Part shown: positions 45,991 through 56,176 of the stretch, piece after piece
Numbering within the stretch: position 1 is the stretch's first letter
Layout of the letters: the number at the start of each line of letters is the position of its first letter
Assembly (NCBI GenBank): GCA_946894095.1
Contig: OX335662.1
Location: 12,480,001 to 12,544,000, forward strand
Direction: 5' to 3'
Length of the DNA: 64,000 bases
From: Incurvaria masculella
Taxonomy: Eukaryota; Arthropoda; Insecta; Lepidoptera; Incurvariidae
Program-made: the position numbers and the translations under genes
The notes under the pieces: model-generated
The model's input: the letters and a program-made list of their open reading frames with translations, nothing else
Databases searched by the model: none
What the model was told of the DNA's origin: nothing

Positions 45991-46393
45991 TGTCTGATGC
46001 TTAGGGCCGACCTTAAAATACTGCGAGGCAGTTTATCATATCTGCCAACCCCTCCGACAAAATGACTTTATTTTATTCATGCCTGTGAATTGGTTTAAAA
46101 TGGATGAATTACCGCTGAAAAACCGATTTTATCTAGTGTAGCGGCCTCAGTATATAAATCATAGTCCTACAGGTTTGTTTTATAAAACCCCTAAAGCGGT
46201 GTTTCTGTATTAAAAACAAATCAACTTTCTATTTTAAATATTAAAAATCTTAAAAAAGAACTGCATGCATAATTAATTTCTAATAAGAAAAAAAAATGTT
46301 CGGGTGACGATAGAACACTGAGAGAGACCCTACATAACTAAGCCTAGAGTCTAACAACAAAGGGTCATTATCTCCTCCACCTCAGTCCAGGGT

Positions 46394-46508
46394 GTGTATT
46401 CTTGGCATTCAGTCATTGCGGATTCAGTAGAGTTAACAGTAATGTCAAAGTAAATTCTTCTTCTGTTAACTCTACTGAATCCGCAATGACTGAATGCCAA
46501 GAATACAC
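46394..46508. repeat. Perfect 46-bp inverted repeat, 23-base loop
   Basis: Arm GTGTATTCTTGGCATTCAG... (46394-46439) is exactly complementary to 46463-46508. No mismatch over 46 bp. Confidence 0.95.
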
Positions 46509-46777
46509 GTCCAGCTTGCGGTCAGATGATGTCATATGCAACAACGTCGCCCAAATTAATCATTAATATGCGCTATAAAAAGGGTTGGGGATAGCACAGA
46601 GCCCTGCGGTACGCCTGCATTCGTTCACATTCTTCGAAGACTTATATGTTGCGGTTATGCAGAAAGTCGGGGATTCAGTCGCACAGGTCGGGTGGAAGGG
46701 CGAAAGCAGTGTCTTCTGCCAAACCCTATAATAATGGACCCGTCCACCCGCAATGACGGAACGGTTGTTAGTGACGT

Positions 46778-47057
46778 TTTTAGGGTTCCGTACCCAAAGG
46801 GTGCCAACGGAACCCTATTACTGAGCCTCCGCTGTCCGTCCGTCCGTCCGTCTGTCACAGGGCTGTATCTCATGAACCGTAATGGGTAGGCAGCTGAATT
46901 TTTTCACGGACTGTGTATTTATTTCGCCGCTATAACAACATATAGGTAAAAATGAAAGGAGGGCCCCATACAACAAACGTAATTTTTTTGTGATAATTTT
47001 GTACGTTGGTACGGAAGCTTTCGTGTGCGAGTCCGACTCGCACTTGGCCGGTTTTTT
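46778..47057 (+). mobile_element. GTCY MITE, full length
   Basis: From AGGGTTCCGTACCCAAAGG to CGCACTTGGCCGGTTTTTTT with three GTCC units. Confidence 0.88.
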
Positions 47058-47481
47058 TAAGTTCACTCCCCAGCGACCGAGCTTGCAAGGAGGTTAGATT
47101 TAATTTAGCCTTACAAAGTATATTGAAAAACAACAGCATAAAATACCCTAGTAGGGTAGAGGCCTAGATACTAGACACACTTATATTCAAATCAACGACA
47201 CAGAACGGGACCTTCTCGGAATCCTAACAGTAATGTGAGGCAATATTGAATTGATATAATATTCATGCTTATCTGATATTACGACCACCAACTCGGCATT
47301 ATCGATCAAACACGTCTACAATTAAGATTTCGCGGTTAAATGTATTGTCTTCGTATTACTTCTGTATGTTGACACCGTAGGTAGGTAATATCAATAAGAG
47401 TAAGTAGGTAGGAGATTAATAAATATAGATTTTAAATGCCACTATTTATAGTTGTTTAACAGATTTTTAAGGGTCATTTTA

Positions 47482-47776
47482 CGGTTCCGTACACAAAGGG
47501 TACCAAACGGAACCCCATCACTAAGCCTCTGCCGTCCGTTCGTCCGTCCATCCGTCCGTCCGTCCGTCCGTCCATCTGTCTGTCACAGGGCTGTATCTCA
47601 TGAACCGTAATAGGTAGGTAGCTGAAATGTTCACAGAGTGTGTATTTATTTTGCCGCTATAACAACAAATAGGTAAAATGCCCCATACCAACAACGTGAT
47701 TTTTTTTGTTACATCTTGTACGATGCTACGGAACCATTGGTGTGCGAGTCCGACTCGCACTTGGCCGGTATTTTTA
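47482..47776 (+). mobile_element. GTCY MITE, full length
   Basis: From CGGTTCCGTACACAAAGG to CGCACTTGGCCGGTATTTTT. The second copy in the same orientation within 430 bp of the last. Confidence 0.88.
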
Positions 47777-47794
47777 CTCCTTCAATCTGTCAAA

Positions 47795-47985
47795 AACAAA
47801 CTAAAACTACCGATTTGTATGAAAACGCAGAGTCGGCGTAAACGGCAACGTCAACGTATTTACGGCGACGATGCGTAAACTGTCTAATCAGACTCGGACT
47901 CGCAAATTTTAGTTCGCTCTACAGGCGTTCTTCAATTATTAGAAAACGCTAGTCGATCGGTTTGGCGTAAACGCCAATTTAGGTG
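47795..47985 (+). repeat. Dispersed repeat, second copy
   Basis: CGTAAACGGCAACGTC, ACTCGGACTCGCAAATTTT and CTAGTCGATCGGTTTGGC; same order as 9525-9735. Confidence 0.65.
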
Positions 47986-48020
47986 GGATGACGGACTAAG
48001 GATTCTGATCTTATGTCACT

Positions 48021-48187
48021 CTAAGGGCTGAGATAAATAGTCGTAACAGAAACTAAGACTAACGAAAAGTAGTACTTTGTTACGTAATTTCGACACACTT
48101 TGTATGGACGTAATGTCAAAGTGACGCCATAGAGTACTTCTTTTCGTTAGTCTTAGTTTCTGTTACGACTATTTATCTCAGCCTTAG
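48021..48187. mobile_element. Fold-back MITE, single copy of the same family
   Basis: A 166-bp near-palindrome from GGCTGAGATAAATAGTCG to CGACTATTTATCTCAGCC, flanked by CTAAG/CTTAG. Confidence 0.85.
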
Positions 48188-48379
48188 ACAATACTATACA
48201 ACACTATAACAATTATACAATACTATACAATACTGCAGTACCCCGGCTCAGGAAGAATCATTCTGTTGCAAGACCATGAATCGCCTGTTTGGAATACTCC
48301 GACAACTCCATTATAATGGTTCATGTTGACATGGACAAGAGATTGTTCTCTGTACAGACCCCATAACGGGGTTAGGGAC

Positions 48380-48515
48380 ACTCATAAAGGGGAGATCTGT
48401 CATGGCACCTAATTCTTATGGGAATGCGTTACGTTGAGCTAATACCATGACCACGGATTTTTTGAGGGAGGGAGGGGTATTAGGCCATCCATGTGCAGTT
48501 ACATAAAACCAAAAA
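48380..48515 (+). mobile_element. SINE tail
   Basis: CATGGCACCTAATTCTTATG, GAGCTAATACCATGACC and GCCATCCATGTGCAGTTAC. Confidence 0.6.
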
Positions 48516-48972
48516 AGTTTCAAGAGACTATCATTGGAAAAACAAAGAACGCAATGCAAAAAAAAAATATAGTCAGACACGTAATATGTTAAACTTGGCC
48601 AACTTTTCTCACAGTGCTTCTCTTCAGCGGAAGTCCCCGACCGTGAGCGACCAGGCATTGAAATTTTCTACTGGTAAGTTACCTGTAATCAACCTGTCAA
48701 ATGAGTAGGTTTATCGGTCAATGGACAAACACCTTACGGTTTTCCGGTTGATGACTCCGATTGTGGTCTACAAGTTTCGCCTACTACTTAATGCTTTAAT
48801 AATAACAATAAATCTTGATGTTTCCCAATGTGAAGAAGATGATTCGTATTTCCTGTAATTTATTTGATGTAACTGATGGGCTTACCAAGACAAAGTTCAT
48901 GGATATAGTAATTTTATAACTATTTCTCTTAAAATTTGGTAAAAATAGTAAAAATAACACTTATATCCTATA

Positions 48973-49493
48973 ATAGGACACGACATTTTTGGTCACGATA
49001 AGGTAAATGGATGAATCTGGATTCGCATCTTAGAGACCAACCCTATGATGCTAAATATGTCGGTCTGTCTGCGCCAAGTGGTTGCGTTATATATAGATTG
49101 GCTATATAAAAAAGATGTTGGTATGTACCTGCTGATGAACTTACTGATTTTCTATAATTATTGATACCTATTGTTTGCACAACAATAACCAATTGATTTA
49201 TAAATTAAGTTATATTTGTAACCTAAATTGCCTATAACTACGAAATGCAACCAAAAATTTGTTCAGTTTTGGTATTGCTGAACAAGTATTTATTAATACT
49301 TTCATATTCGTTATTTACAGCCATTTATCATATCATATATATTTTTTCACCGTAACTACTTTTTCAGGCGCCTGATCTACCTAACGAAACTACTTGGTGC
49401 AGGCAGACCGACACAATTCGCTTCAGAGGGTTAATCCTGTGTACCAAGTTGCAGCCATTTACGTTATCGTTATAATTTTTGTCGCGATCTCCT
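48973..49493. mobile_element. Long fold-back element, second copy
   Basis: Starts GGACACGACATTTTTGGTC and ends TTTTTGTCGCGATCTCC. Same internal order as 32193. Confidence 0.8.
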
Positions 49494-49689
49494 AATCTAA
49501 TAAGTCGAGTTTTATTTAAGTGTTTTATGATGAAAGATGTTCTTAATCGTGAGATGTAGTTAAAATAAGGTTTGGAGGAAAAGAAGAGCTTTTGCTTGTC
49601 TTTAAAGTAATTTTCATGTAATTGACCCGCTCAAATTTTCAAATAAAATATTATAGGTTATTCAATTTCCCACGACTTTTTTTTTTGTG

Positions 49690-50084
49690 TGACCTGACAT
49701 GGATTGCTAATAACACAACAACTACCGTTATGATATTAGCCCAATACACCATATTACCGAAGGAATTAGGTGCCATGCCAGGACCTTCCCTTTATGAGCA
49801 CGGCTACATTGAACTGGATGGAAAACACGGACAATTTTTCATTGCCGCTTCGACCATCTTTTCATCCAATGCGATGGTACCAACCCGGGCGGGCTTAAAC
49901 CCTACCACCTAGTAGGGGAAGGGAACCTACAGTTTTACATGGATTCCGAACCATGGAGCAGCTCGCATTCGTGACGAAATGCACTTATCGAACTCGGAAT
50001 GAGAAAGACAGTGGTGCATGTCGGTATCGAACCCAGGCCTCTGGTACGCTAGGCCAGTCCCCGCGCCACTAGGCTACAAGCTTC
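49690..50084 (-). mobile_element. SINE, full
   Basis: GACCTGACATGGATTGC to CGCGCCACTAGGCTACAAGC with all body blocks. Confidence 0.85.
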
Positions 50085-51068
50085 ATTTGATTACCAAAAT
50101 TTTTAAGAATCTTTTCAGAATAATTTTGAGGAAATTATATCATTTAAATTACAGAGATTGAGTAAATACAATATTTAAAGCTATTTCGTTTTTAACCGAC
50201 TTCAAAAAAAGGAGGAGGTTATCAATTCGTCTGTATGTTTTTTTTGCTTTTTATTTTATAGGGTCTCTGACAGCTTGGACTAATTTCAGGATATCGTGAT
50301 AAATAAGCAGTTTTATTTCTAATTCAACAATAAACATCTACGGTTAGAACATGCAACTTTTTGCAAAAGTAACAAAAAATAAATTAAAATCACACTATTT
50401 CATATGATCACAATATAACTTTTGGATGAACACATTGAAGGAACTTCATGTGATTTTTAGTAGCATAGTCGATTATTAAAAAATAAAATAGATTTTTATG
50501 CTCCCACCTGACACGGATGCCTAATACCACACAACTACCATCATATTAGCCCTACATTATATTCCCGAAGGAAATAGGTGCAATGCCAGGACCTTCCCTA
50601 AATGAACACGACTTAACACACGTATTCATATGTATTTTTTTTTTGCTCAGCATTTAGGGAAAAATATTCTTCGAACACTGTTAATGTTTTTTAAATGCAG
50701 GTTTATAGATAAGGTTTATTACAAGGAAACACTTCCTAGCGACAGTTGAAGTGCTGATTATCTTGTACTGGTTTTGATTTAAAGCTGCCAAGAAAGGCCC
50801 TTAATACGTGGCGATCAAGCTAATCAGCTGTATGTGAAAAAGGCCCTAAATATACTTTCTGGCCCCATGTTGTACACAGCATAGCCTTAGTTTTTAAAAT
50901 TTAAACTGATTGTAATTCACGTTAAATTTGGTTACGTTGAGAAACTAAAATGTTGTGGTTTCAACCAACAGTGTTTATCATCTAGGTGTTCATTCTAGGT
51001 GTATAGAACTAGGTGCAATCAATATTAGTCTACTAGAACTAGTTGTATTTTTTTGGGCCTGACTTTTT
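50085..51068. other. No gene recognised
   Basis: Has the AACCGACTTCAAAAAAAGG short repeat at 50191 and the SINE tail listed above; otherwise AT-rich. Confidence 0.4.
50505..50630 (-). mobile_element. SINE tail fragment
   Basis: CTGACACGGATGCCTAATAC and GGTGCAATGCCAGGACCTTC. Confidence 0.65.
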
Positions 51069-51478
51069 TTATGCAATCTGACATGGATGACTGATACCTC
51101 ACAACTACCGTTAAGATACTAGCCCAATACACCACATTCTGGAAGGAATTAAGTGCAATGCAAGGACTCTCCCATTATGACCACAGGTACACTGAACTGG
51201 ATGGAAAAAAACGGACAATTTTTAATTGCCGCTTCAACCCATGGTTTCATCCAGTGTGGTGGAACCAACCCGAGAGGGCTGAACCCTACCACTTAGTAGG
51301 GGAATGCGACCTATAGTTTTACATGGATGCCGAACGATGCCATGGTACAGCTCGCATTCGTAACGAAATGCACTTGTCTAACCCAGAAAGAGAAAGAAAG
51401 TGATGCATGACCGGGGCGAGGATTTGAACCCAAAACGTCTCGCGTGAAAGGCAAGTCCTCTAGTTCCTACACGGAAAT
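51069..51478 (-). mobile_element. SINE, full, next to the LTR element target
   Basis: TGCAATCTGACATGGATGAC to CAAGTCCTCTAGTTCC with body and B-box (GATTTGAACCC). Confidence 0.8.
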
Positions 51479-51526
51479 AGTGACCTACTCAAACTGTCTA
51501 CGAACCGTAAATAACATAGATCTAAT
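51470..51526 (+). repeat. Left part of the target, paralogous to 56294-56350
   Basis: GGAAATAGTGACCTACTC and the following bases recur with a few changes at 56299 onward. Together with 56177-56240 this is the interrupted copy of a tandem duplication. Confidence 0.8.
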
Positions 51527-51676
51527 TAGTGTATATGTGTGTGTATGCGTGAGCGCGCATGGTTTTTCGATACCTACCCGTCGTGTAATAAAAAACTAGT
51601 TGCTTCTGATCAGTTAACAAGTACGCGTTTCATTATCCTTCTATCCCGTTAATTACTGTAATCTGCATACCTACTA
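51527..51676 (+). repeat. 5' LTR
   Basis: 150 bp, begins TAGTGTATATG and ends CATACCTACTA; the outer TAGT/ACTA are perfect inverted ends. I compared it base by base with the 3' LTR and saw no difference. Confidence 0.93.
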
Positions 51677-51677
51677 T

Positions 51678-51690
51678 TGGCGACGAGGAA
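51678..51690 (+). promoter_or_regulatory. Primer-binding site
   Basis: TGGCGACGAGG begins one base after the 5' LTR and starts with TGG, the complement of a tRNA CCA end. I cannot assign the tRNA. Confidence 0.7.
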
Positions 51691-51715
51691 CAAACGATCT
51701 ACGAGTGCAGTACCA

Positions 51716-52831
51716 ATGGCCAGAATGTTCGGGAATGTGGATATTTTTGACCACAAACAGCAAGAATGGGCGGTGTATAAGTCCCGCCTGCTTCACTGGT
51801 TTTTGGCGAACGACGTTACTGAAGAAACAGATAAAGCGGCAGTGAGACGTAAGGCGATCCTCGTGAGTTCGCTCTCCGAGGACTCGTACAGGCTGGTGCG
51901 AGATCTCGCGTTCCCGCAGGACGTCGGGACCGTCACGTTCGACCGGTTGACGGCACTGTTCGACGCGCACTTCACTGCGAAGCGGTGCGTCTTCGCAGAT
52001 CGCGCGGCCTTCTACCGGGCGGAGCAGGAGACGGGCGAGGAGTTCGGCGACTGGGCCGCGAGGGTCCGAGGGCTAGCGCTACACTGCGGCTTCACGGCGC
52101 AACTCGAAGAGACACTGCGGGACCGGTTCGTCCTCGGGATGCTGCCGGGACCGGAAAGGGAAAAGATTTTCGAGAAGGAAGTGGCGACCTTGACCTTATC
52201 AACGGCAGTGGCGCTCGCGCAGGGAGTGCGCAGTGCGCGCATGGCTGCCAAGACAACGGCGGAGGTGTGCAAGGTGTCGGCGCAGACGGGCCCGGCCGTG
52301 GCCGGCCGCGACAGGCGCACGGGTGCCGTAACAGGCGGCATAAAGTGCAAAGTGTGCGGCTACGGAAATCACACAGCGGAAAACTGTAGATTCAAAAACT
52401 TTAAGTGTAACATTTGTGCGAAAATCGGGCATTTGAAAAAAATGTGCCCACAAAAAGGTGTTAAAGATGCTAGTTATTACTTGGAAGCGCATTCGAGTGG
52501 AGCGGGGAGAGGGGATGACGGTAAGCCAATTTACAACATTCGATGTGATCACGGTAAGCCTATGACGCAATCTGTCTTATTGAATAACATAGAAATTAAT
52601 TTTCAAATCGATAGTGGGTCCGCCGTGACAGCAATATCTGAAAAACTTTATGAGAAATACTTTCAAGGCATTCGGCTCACTCCTAGCAAAATAATTTTGG
52701 TGAATTATACAGGAGGTAGGATAGATTCGCTAGGGACAATACGATTGTCTGTCACATACGATGGCCGCACGAGCGAGGTAGATGTATACGTAGTACGTAA
52801 CGCCGCCACCGCACAGGTCGAGACTTTATAA
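51716..52831 (+). CDS. Gag-protease polyprotein of the LTR retrotransposon
   Basis: 371 residues from the first ATG (51716); the frame is also open back to 51677, but that would need a TTG start inside the primer-binding site. The N-terminal two thirds is a retrotransposon-type capsid region (DIFDHKQQEWAVYKSRL). Two zinc knuckles follow, CKVCGYGNHTAENC and CNICAKIGHLKKMC, both CX2CX4HX4C, which bind the element RNA. Next comes a retropepsin-type aspartic protease with FQIDSGSAVT as the active site. The frame ends at TAA 52829-52831 just where pol becomes open. The 5' half is GC-rich, unlike the AT-rich flanks. Confidence 0.9.
   Translation: MARMFGNVDIFDHKQQEWAVYKSRLLHWFLANDVTEETDKAAVRRKAILVSSLSEDSYRLVRDLAFPQDVGTVTFDRLTALFDAHFTAKRCVFADRAAFYRAEQETGEEFGDWAARVRGLALHCGFTAQLEETLRDRFVLGMLPGPEREKIFEKEVATLTLSTAVALAQGVRSARMAAKTTAEVCKVSAQTGPAVAGRDRRTGAVTGGIKCKVCGYGNHTAENCRFKNFKCNICAKIGHLKKMCPQKGVKDASYYLEAHSSGAGRGDDGKPIYNIRCDHGKPMTQSVLLNNIEINFQIDSGSAVTAISEKLYEKYFQGIRLTPSKIILVNYTGGRIDSLGTIRLSVTYDGRTSEVDVYVVRNAATAQVETL
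52801..52831 (+). promoter_or_regulatory. gag/pol overlap, probable -1 frameshift window
   Basis: The pol frame has a stop at 52798-52800 and is open from 52801; gag stops at 52831. Moving from gag to pol needs a -1 shift in these 31 bases. In the pol frame GRDFISAFQLEL continues the usual protease-RT linker, so homology really switches frame here. I see no textbook slippery heptamer. Confidence 0.6.
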
Positions 52832-55800
52832 GCGCGTTCCAATTAGAACTCGGCCCTGTTAGGTATTGCGCCTCCACAGATGAAATGGCAATCAAACAAA
52901 TATTTAATCGATATCCCACAGTTTTTTCTAAGGAAATTGGGTGTTTTAATAAATACAAAGTTCATTTGTCAATGAAGCAGAATTCAAAGCCAAATTTTTT
53001 TAAAGCGCGAACAGTTTCTTTCGCCTTAAAAGACAGGGTTAACGCGGAAATAGATCACATGGTGGAATCGGGCGTATTGGAACCGGTTTCGCATTCCGAG
53101 TATGCTTCGCCGATTGTTCCCGTGCTGAAGGCGAACGGAAGTGTTCGCATTTGTGCTGATTTTTCTGTGTCTATCAACAAGCAACTCGAGATAGATCAGT
53201 ACCCACTACCGAGAATCGATGAATTGTTTGCGAAGCTACATGGGGGGGATGAGTTTACGAAATTGGATTTATCATCTGCATACAACCAGCTAGTGTTGGA
53301 TAAGGACTCTCAAGGATATACATGCATCAATACTCAAAAAGGGCTATTTAAGTACACAAGATTGATTTTCGGGTTAGCAAGCGCGCCGGCTATTTTTCAG
53401 CGTGCAATGGAAACGACTTTAGCGGGAGTGGAGGGAGTACTAGTTTTTCTAGATGACATTCTCATCACTGGCCGCGACAGACGGGAACACCTGGATCGGT
53501 TAGAGGTAGTGCTACAAAAGTTACGCGACGCAGGATTTACTTTACAAAGAAACAAATGCATGTTTTTCCAAAAGTCGGTGACTTACCTTGGTTATGTTAT
53601 TGATAAGAGAGGACTACATAAGTCGGACGAAAAAGTTCGCGCGATGTTGGAAGTCGAGTCTCCTAAAAACGCCAATCAACTGAAATCATTTTTGGGAGTA
53701 AATTATTATAGAAGTTTTATTCCAAACGCTTCAGCAATATTGTCTCCGCTCCATAATTTGCTACGTAAAGATACAAGATGGGGGTGGACGAGCGAACACG
53801 ATAGCGCCATGAAAAAAATTAAATCAGAATTAGCATCGGACCGCGTGCTCGCTCACTACAACCCCCGGGCTAGGCTGTGTCTCACGGTGGACGCGGGACC
53901 GGGGGGGTTGGGGGCAATATTGTCTCAGCTAGATCCGACAGGTGAGGGGAGGGAATGTGAACGTCCCTTGTGTTTTGCTTCCCGCTCGCTTTCTCCAGCT
54001 GAAAAGAACTATAGTCAGATTCAGAAGGAGGCTACGGCTATAATATTTGGCGTCAGGAAGTTTCATCATTATCTTTACGGCCGGAGCGATCCATTTATAC
54101 TGAAAACAGACCATAAGCCATTGCTAACGATTTTCGGGTCGCATAAAGGTATTCCGGAAGTGTCCGCGAATAGGCTTCAGCGGTACGCTCTATTTCTTTC
54201 CGCTTACAATTTCAAAATAGTGTATGTAAAAGGGCCAGATAATGCAGCGGACTATCTGTCACGCGCGCCGCTTCCCCCACCGACCGTACCGCGCTCCCTA
54301 CCGCCCGCCGGCGCGGGCGCCGCGGGGCGGGAGGGGGAGGCGGAGGGGGAGGGCGACCTGCCGGTGGCGGGGGACATCGCTGCCTACGTACACTTTGTAG
54401 CGGATGGAGCGCTGCCCGTATCGTTGGACGATCTGCGGAGAGAAACCGAAGCGGATAGCTGCCTGAAAAACGTTAGCAATTACGTTATGAAAGGATGGCC
54501 TAGGAAGATCAATGATGAAAAACTGAAACCGTATTTCTACTGTAGGCTACAGTTATCCTTGGAAAGCGGCTGTCTAATGCGGGGTCATAAGGTCGTGGTA
54601 CCTAAAGTGTTCAGAGAAAGGATGTTGGAGGAGCTCCATCGAACGCATTTAGGTATAGTAAAAACTAAGGCGGAGGCCAGATCGCGTTTTTGGTGGCCTC
54701 AGATCGACGCGCAAATCGAGCGTCATATCGGCGGCTGCGACGTGTGCACGCAGCTCCGTGCGGCCCCCCCGCGCGCGCCCATCGCATGCTGGCCCTACCC
54801 ACCACACCCCTGGTATCGGGTACATTTAGATTTCCTCGGGCCTATCAATAATAAGATGTTTTTGGTAATTATCGACGCTTATTCGAAGTGGGTCGAGTGC
54901 TTTATGATGGGCTCGGGCTACTCATCCGCAGCGGTCATAGAGAAGATACAGGAGGTGATGTCGCGATTCGGCGTGTGGCATACGTGTGTGACAGACAATG
55001 GTACTTCGTTTACCTCTAGTGAGTTTAATAATTTTTGCGTACTGAATGGTATTTCTCACGTCACGACGCCCGCGTACCACCCGGCGAGCAACGGGCAGGC
55101 CGAGAGTTTCGTTAAAATTGTAAAGAAGGGCATTAAAAGTATAGCGTTAAAATATGATTCACCTAAGATAATGCAAGTGAAACTACTAGAATATTTATTT
55201 GCATATAGAAACTCTCGGCACTCAACGACGGAACGCTCGCCGGCGGACCTGCTGTTCGGAAGACAGTTGCGTTGCAGGCTCGACGTGCTGAGGCCGAGCG
55301 CCGCCGCACCCTCCCCGCGCTCCCCCGTCCGCCTAGCTGATACGGTGAGAAAAAATCAGTCCTTACAGATTAAAAATCACGGGGGCACTAGAAGTAAAAA
55401 CTTTCACAAAGGGGACAATGTATTTTGTAAAATGTATGGACCACGTCAAAAAGAATACTGGAAAAAAGGGGTTGTAATAAGGGTTTTAGGTAACAACACT
55501 TACTCGATCGCGGTAGAAGGTGGAGACTCGGTTGTTAAAAAACATAAGAACCAAGTAATCGAGGACAAGGGACCGATCGCAGTCGCTTCCACCCCACCGC
55601 TTCAACCGCAACCTGCGGCACCGGGGGACCGCACCCGAGGCGTTCGTCCCAGCTCGGTGAGCAGCGACGGCGACGGTGGGGACTACGTAACGTGGTCGCC
55701 GCCTCCGCCTCGACCACCAGCAGTAGTGCGCTCGCCACCGAGTGCCGAGGAGCCGGCGCGGCCGGTGCTGGGTACGCCGCGAGCCGAGGAGACGGTCGTC

Positions 55801-56004
55801 GAGGTCGACGTGCACCGCGAGCCGCCCGCGGTGAGCAGCGATGAGGATGCGGACTCGGTGTACGGCGACACCCACGATGTCCCCGAAGTGGAGGAAGTCA
55901 TGCAAGATGATGAGGGAGCGCCTCCATTGCGCGAGGAAACAACGAGCGAAACACCTTCACGGCGCTTAACAAGGGCTCGAAAGAAAATAAATTATAAAAT
56001 ATAA
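52801..56004 (+). CDS. Pol polyprotein: reverse transcriptase, RNase H, integrase
   Basis: 1067 codons if read from the frameshift window; the first ATG is at 52885. The reverse transcriptase has VRICADFSVSIN, FTKLDLSSAYNQL and the catalytic FLDDIL (53446-53463; F replaces the more usual Y). RNase H follows with VDAGPGGLGAIL and FILKTDHKPLL. After a Pro/Ala/Gly-rich GC-rich linker, integrase shows an HHCC finger ending CDVC and a D,D,E core in HLDFLG, VTDNGTSF and NGQAESF. A chromodomain is not evident; instead there is a basic segment then a long Pro/Glu/Asp-rich tail ending LTRARKKINYKI. The stop is at 56002-56004, 22 bases before the 3' LTR. Confidence 0.93.
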   Translation, partial: RRHRTGRDFISAFQLELGPVRYCASTDEMAIKQIFNRYPTVFSKEIGCFNKYKVHLSMKQNSKPNFFKARTVSFALKDRVNAEIDHMVESGVLEPVSHSEYASPIVPVLKANGSVRICADFSVSINKQLEIDQYPLPRIDELFAKLHGGDEFTKLDLSSAYNQLVLDKDSQGYTCINTQKGLFKYTRLIFGLASAPAIFQRAMETTLAGVEGVLVFLDDILITGRDRREHLDRLEVVLQKLRDAGFTLQRNKCMFFQKSVTYLGYVIDKRGLHKSDEKVRAMLEVESPKNANQLKSFLGVNYYRSFIPNASAILSPLHNLLRKDTRWGWTSEHDSAMKKIKSELASDRVLAHYNPRARLCLTVDAGPGGLGAILSQLDPTGEGRECERPLCFASRSLSPAEKNYSQIQKEATAIIFGVRKFHHYLYGRSDPFILKTDHKPLLTIFGSHKGIPEVSANRLQRYALFLSAYNFKIVYVKGPDNAADYLSRAPLPPPTVPRSLPPAGAGAAGREGEAEGEGDLPVAGDIAAYVHFVADGALPVSLDDLRRETEADSCLKNVSNYVMKGWPRKINDEKLKPYFYCRLQLSLESGCLMRGHKVVVPKVFRERMLEELHRTHLGIVKTKAEARSRFWWPQIDAQIERHIGGCDVCTQLRAAPPRAPIACWPYPPHPWYRVHLDFLGPINNKMFLVIIDAYSKWVECFMMGSGYSSAAVIEKIQEVMSRFGVWHTCVTDNGTSFTSSEFNNFCVLNGISHVTTPAYHPASNGQAESFVKIVKKGIKSIALKYDSPKIMQVKLLEYLFAYRNSRHSTTERSPADLLFGRQLRCRLDVLRPSAAAPSPRSPVRLADTVRKNQSLQIKNHGGTRSKNFHKGDNVFCKMYGPRQKEYWKKGVVIRVLGNNTYSIAVEGGDSVVKKHKNQVIEDKGPIAVASTPPLQPQPAAPGDRTRGVRPSSVSSDGDGGDYVTWSPPPPRPPAVVRSPPSAEEPARPVLGTPRAEETVVEVDVHREPPAVSSDEDADSVYGDTHDVPEVEEVMQDDEGAPPLREETTSETPSRRLTRARKKINYKI

Positions 56005-56017
56005 TTCATATCTATTG

Positions 56018-56026
56018 TTAGAGGGA
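56018..56026 (+). other. Polypurine tract
   Basis: AGAGGGA lies directly against the 3' LTR (TAGT at 56027). It is short but correctly placed as primer for plus-strand DNA synthesis. Confidence 0.6.
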
Positions 56027-56176
56027 TAGTGTATATGTGTGTGTATGCGTGAGCGCGCATGGTTTTTCGATACCTACCCGTCGTGTAATAAAAAACTAGT
56101 TGCTTCTGATCAGTTAACAAGTACGCGTTTCATTATCCTTCTATCCCGTTAATTACTGTAATCTGCATACCTACTA
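56027..56176 (+). repeat. 3' LTR
   Basis: 150 bp, same sequence as the 5' LTR. It is followed at 56177 by CTAAT, the second copy of the target duplication. Confidence 0.93.

Larger units (their letters stand above)
51527..56176 (+). mobile_element. Complete Ty3/Gypsy LTR retrotransposon, Mag-like
   Basis: A 4650-bp element with two identical 150-bp LTRs, primer-binding site, gag-protease, pol and polypurine tract. It is flanked by the 5-bp duplication CTAAT (51522-51526 and 56177-56181). Short LTRs, two-knuckle Gag, protease in the first frame and the RT-RNase H-integrase order fit the Mag lineage first known from silkworm; the lineage call is from memory. All catalytic motifs I looked for are present and there is no internal stop apart from the gag/pol boundary. 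Identical LTRs indicate a very recent insertion. It lies in a diverged tandem duplication of host sequence, next to a SINE ending near 51478. Confidence 0.93.

Noticed and set aside
51677..51715. Gag start at a TTG inside the primer-binding site
   Set aside because: TTG starts are not expected here; the first ATG at 51716 gives a normal Gag N terminus.
52012..52570. Antisense open frames across gag and across the pol tail (55486-55905)
   Set aside because: Shadows of the GC-rich coding strand; no independent motif.
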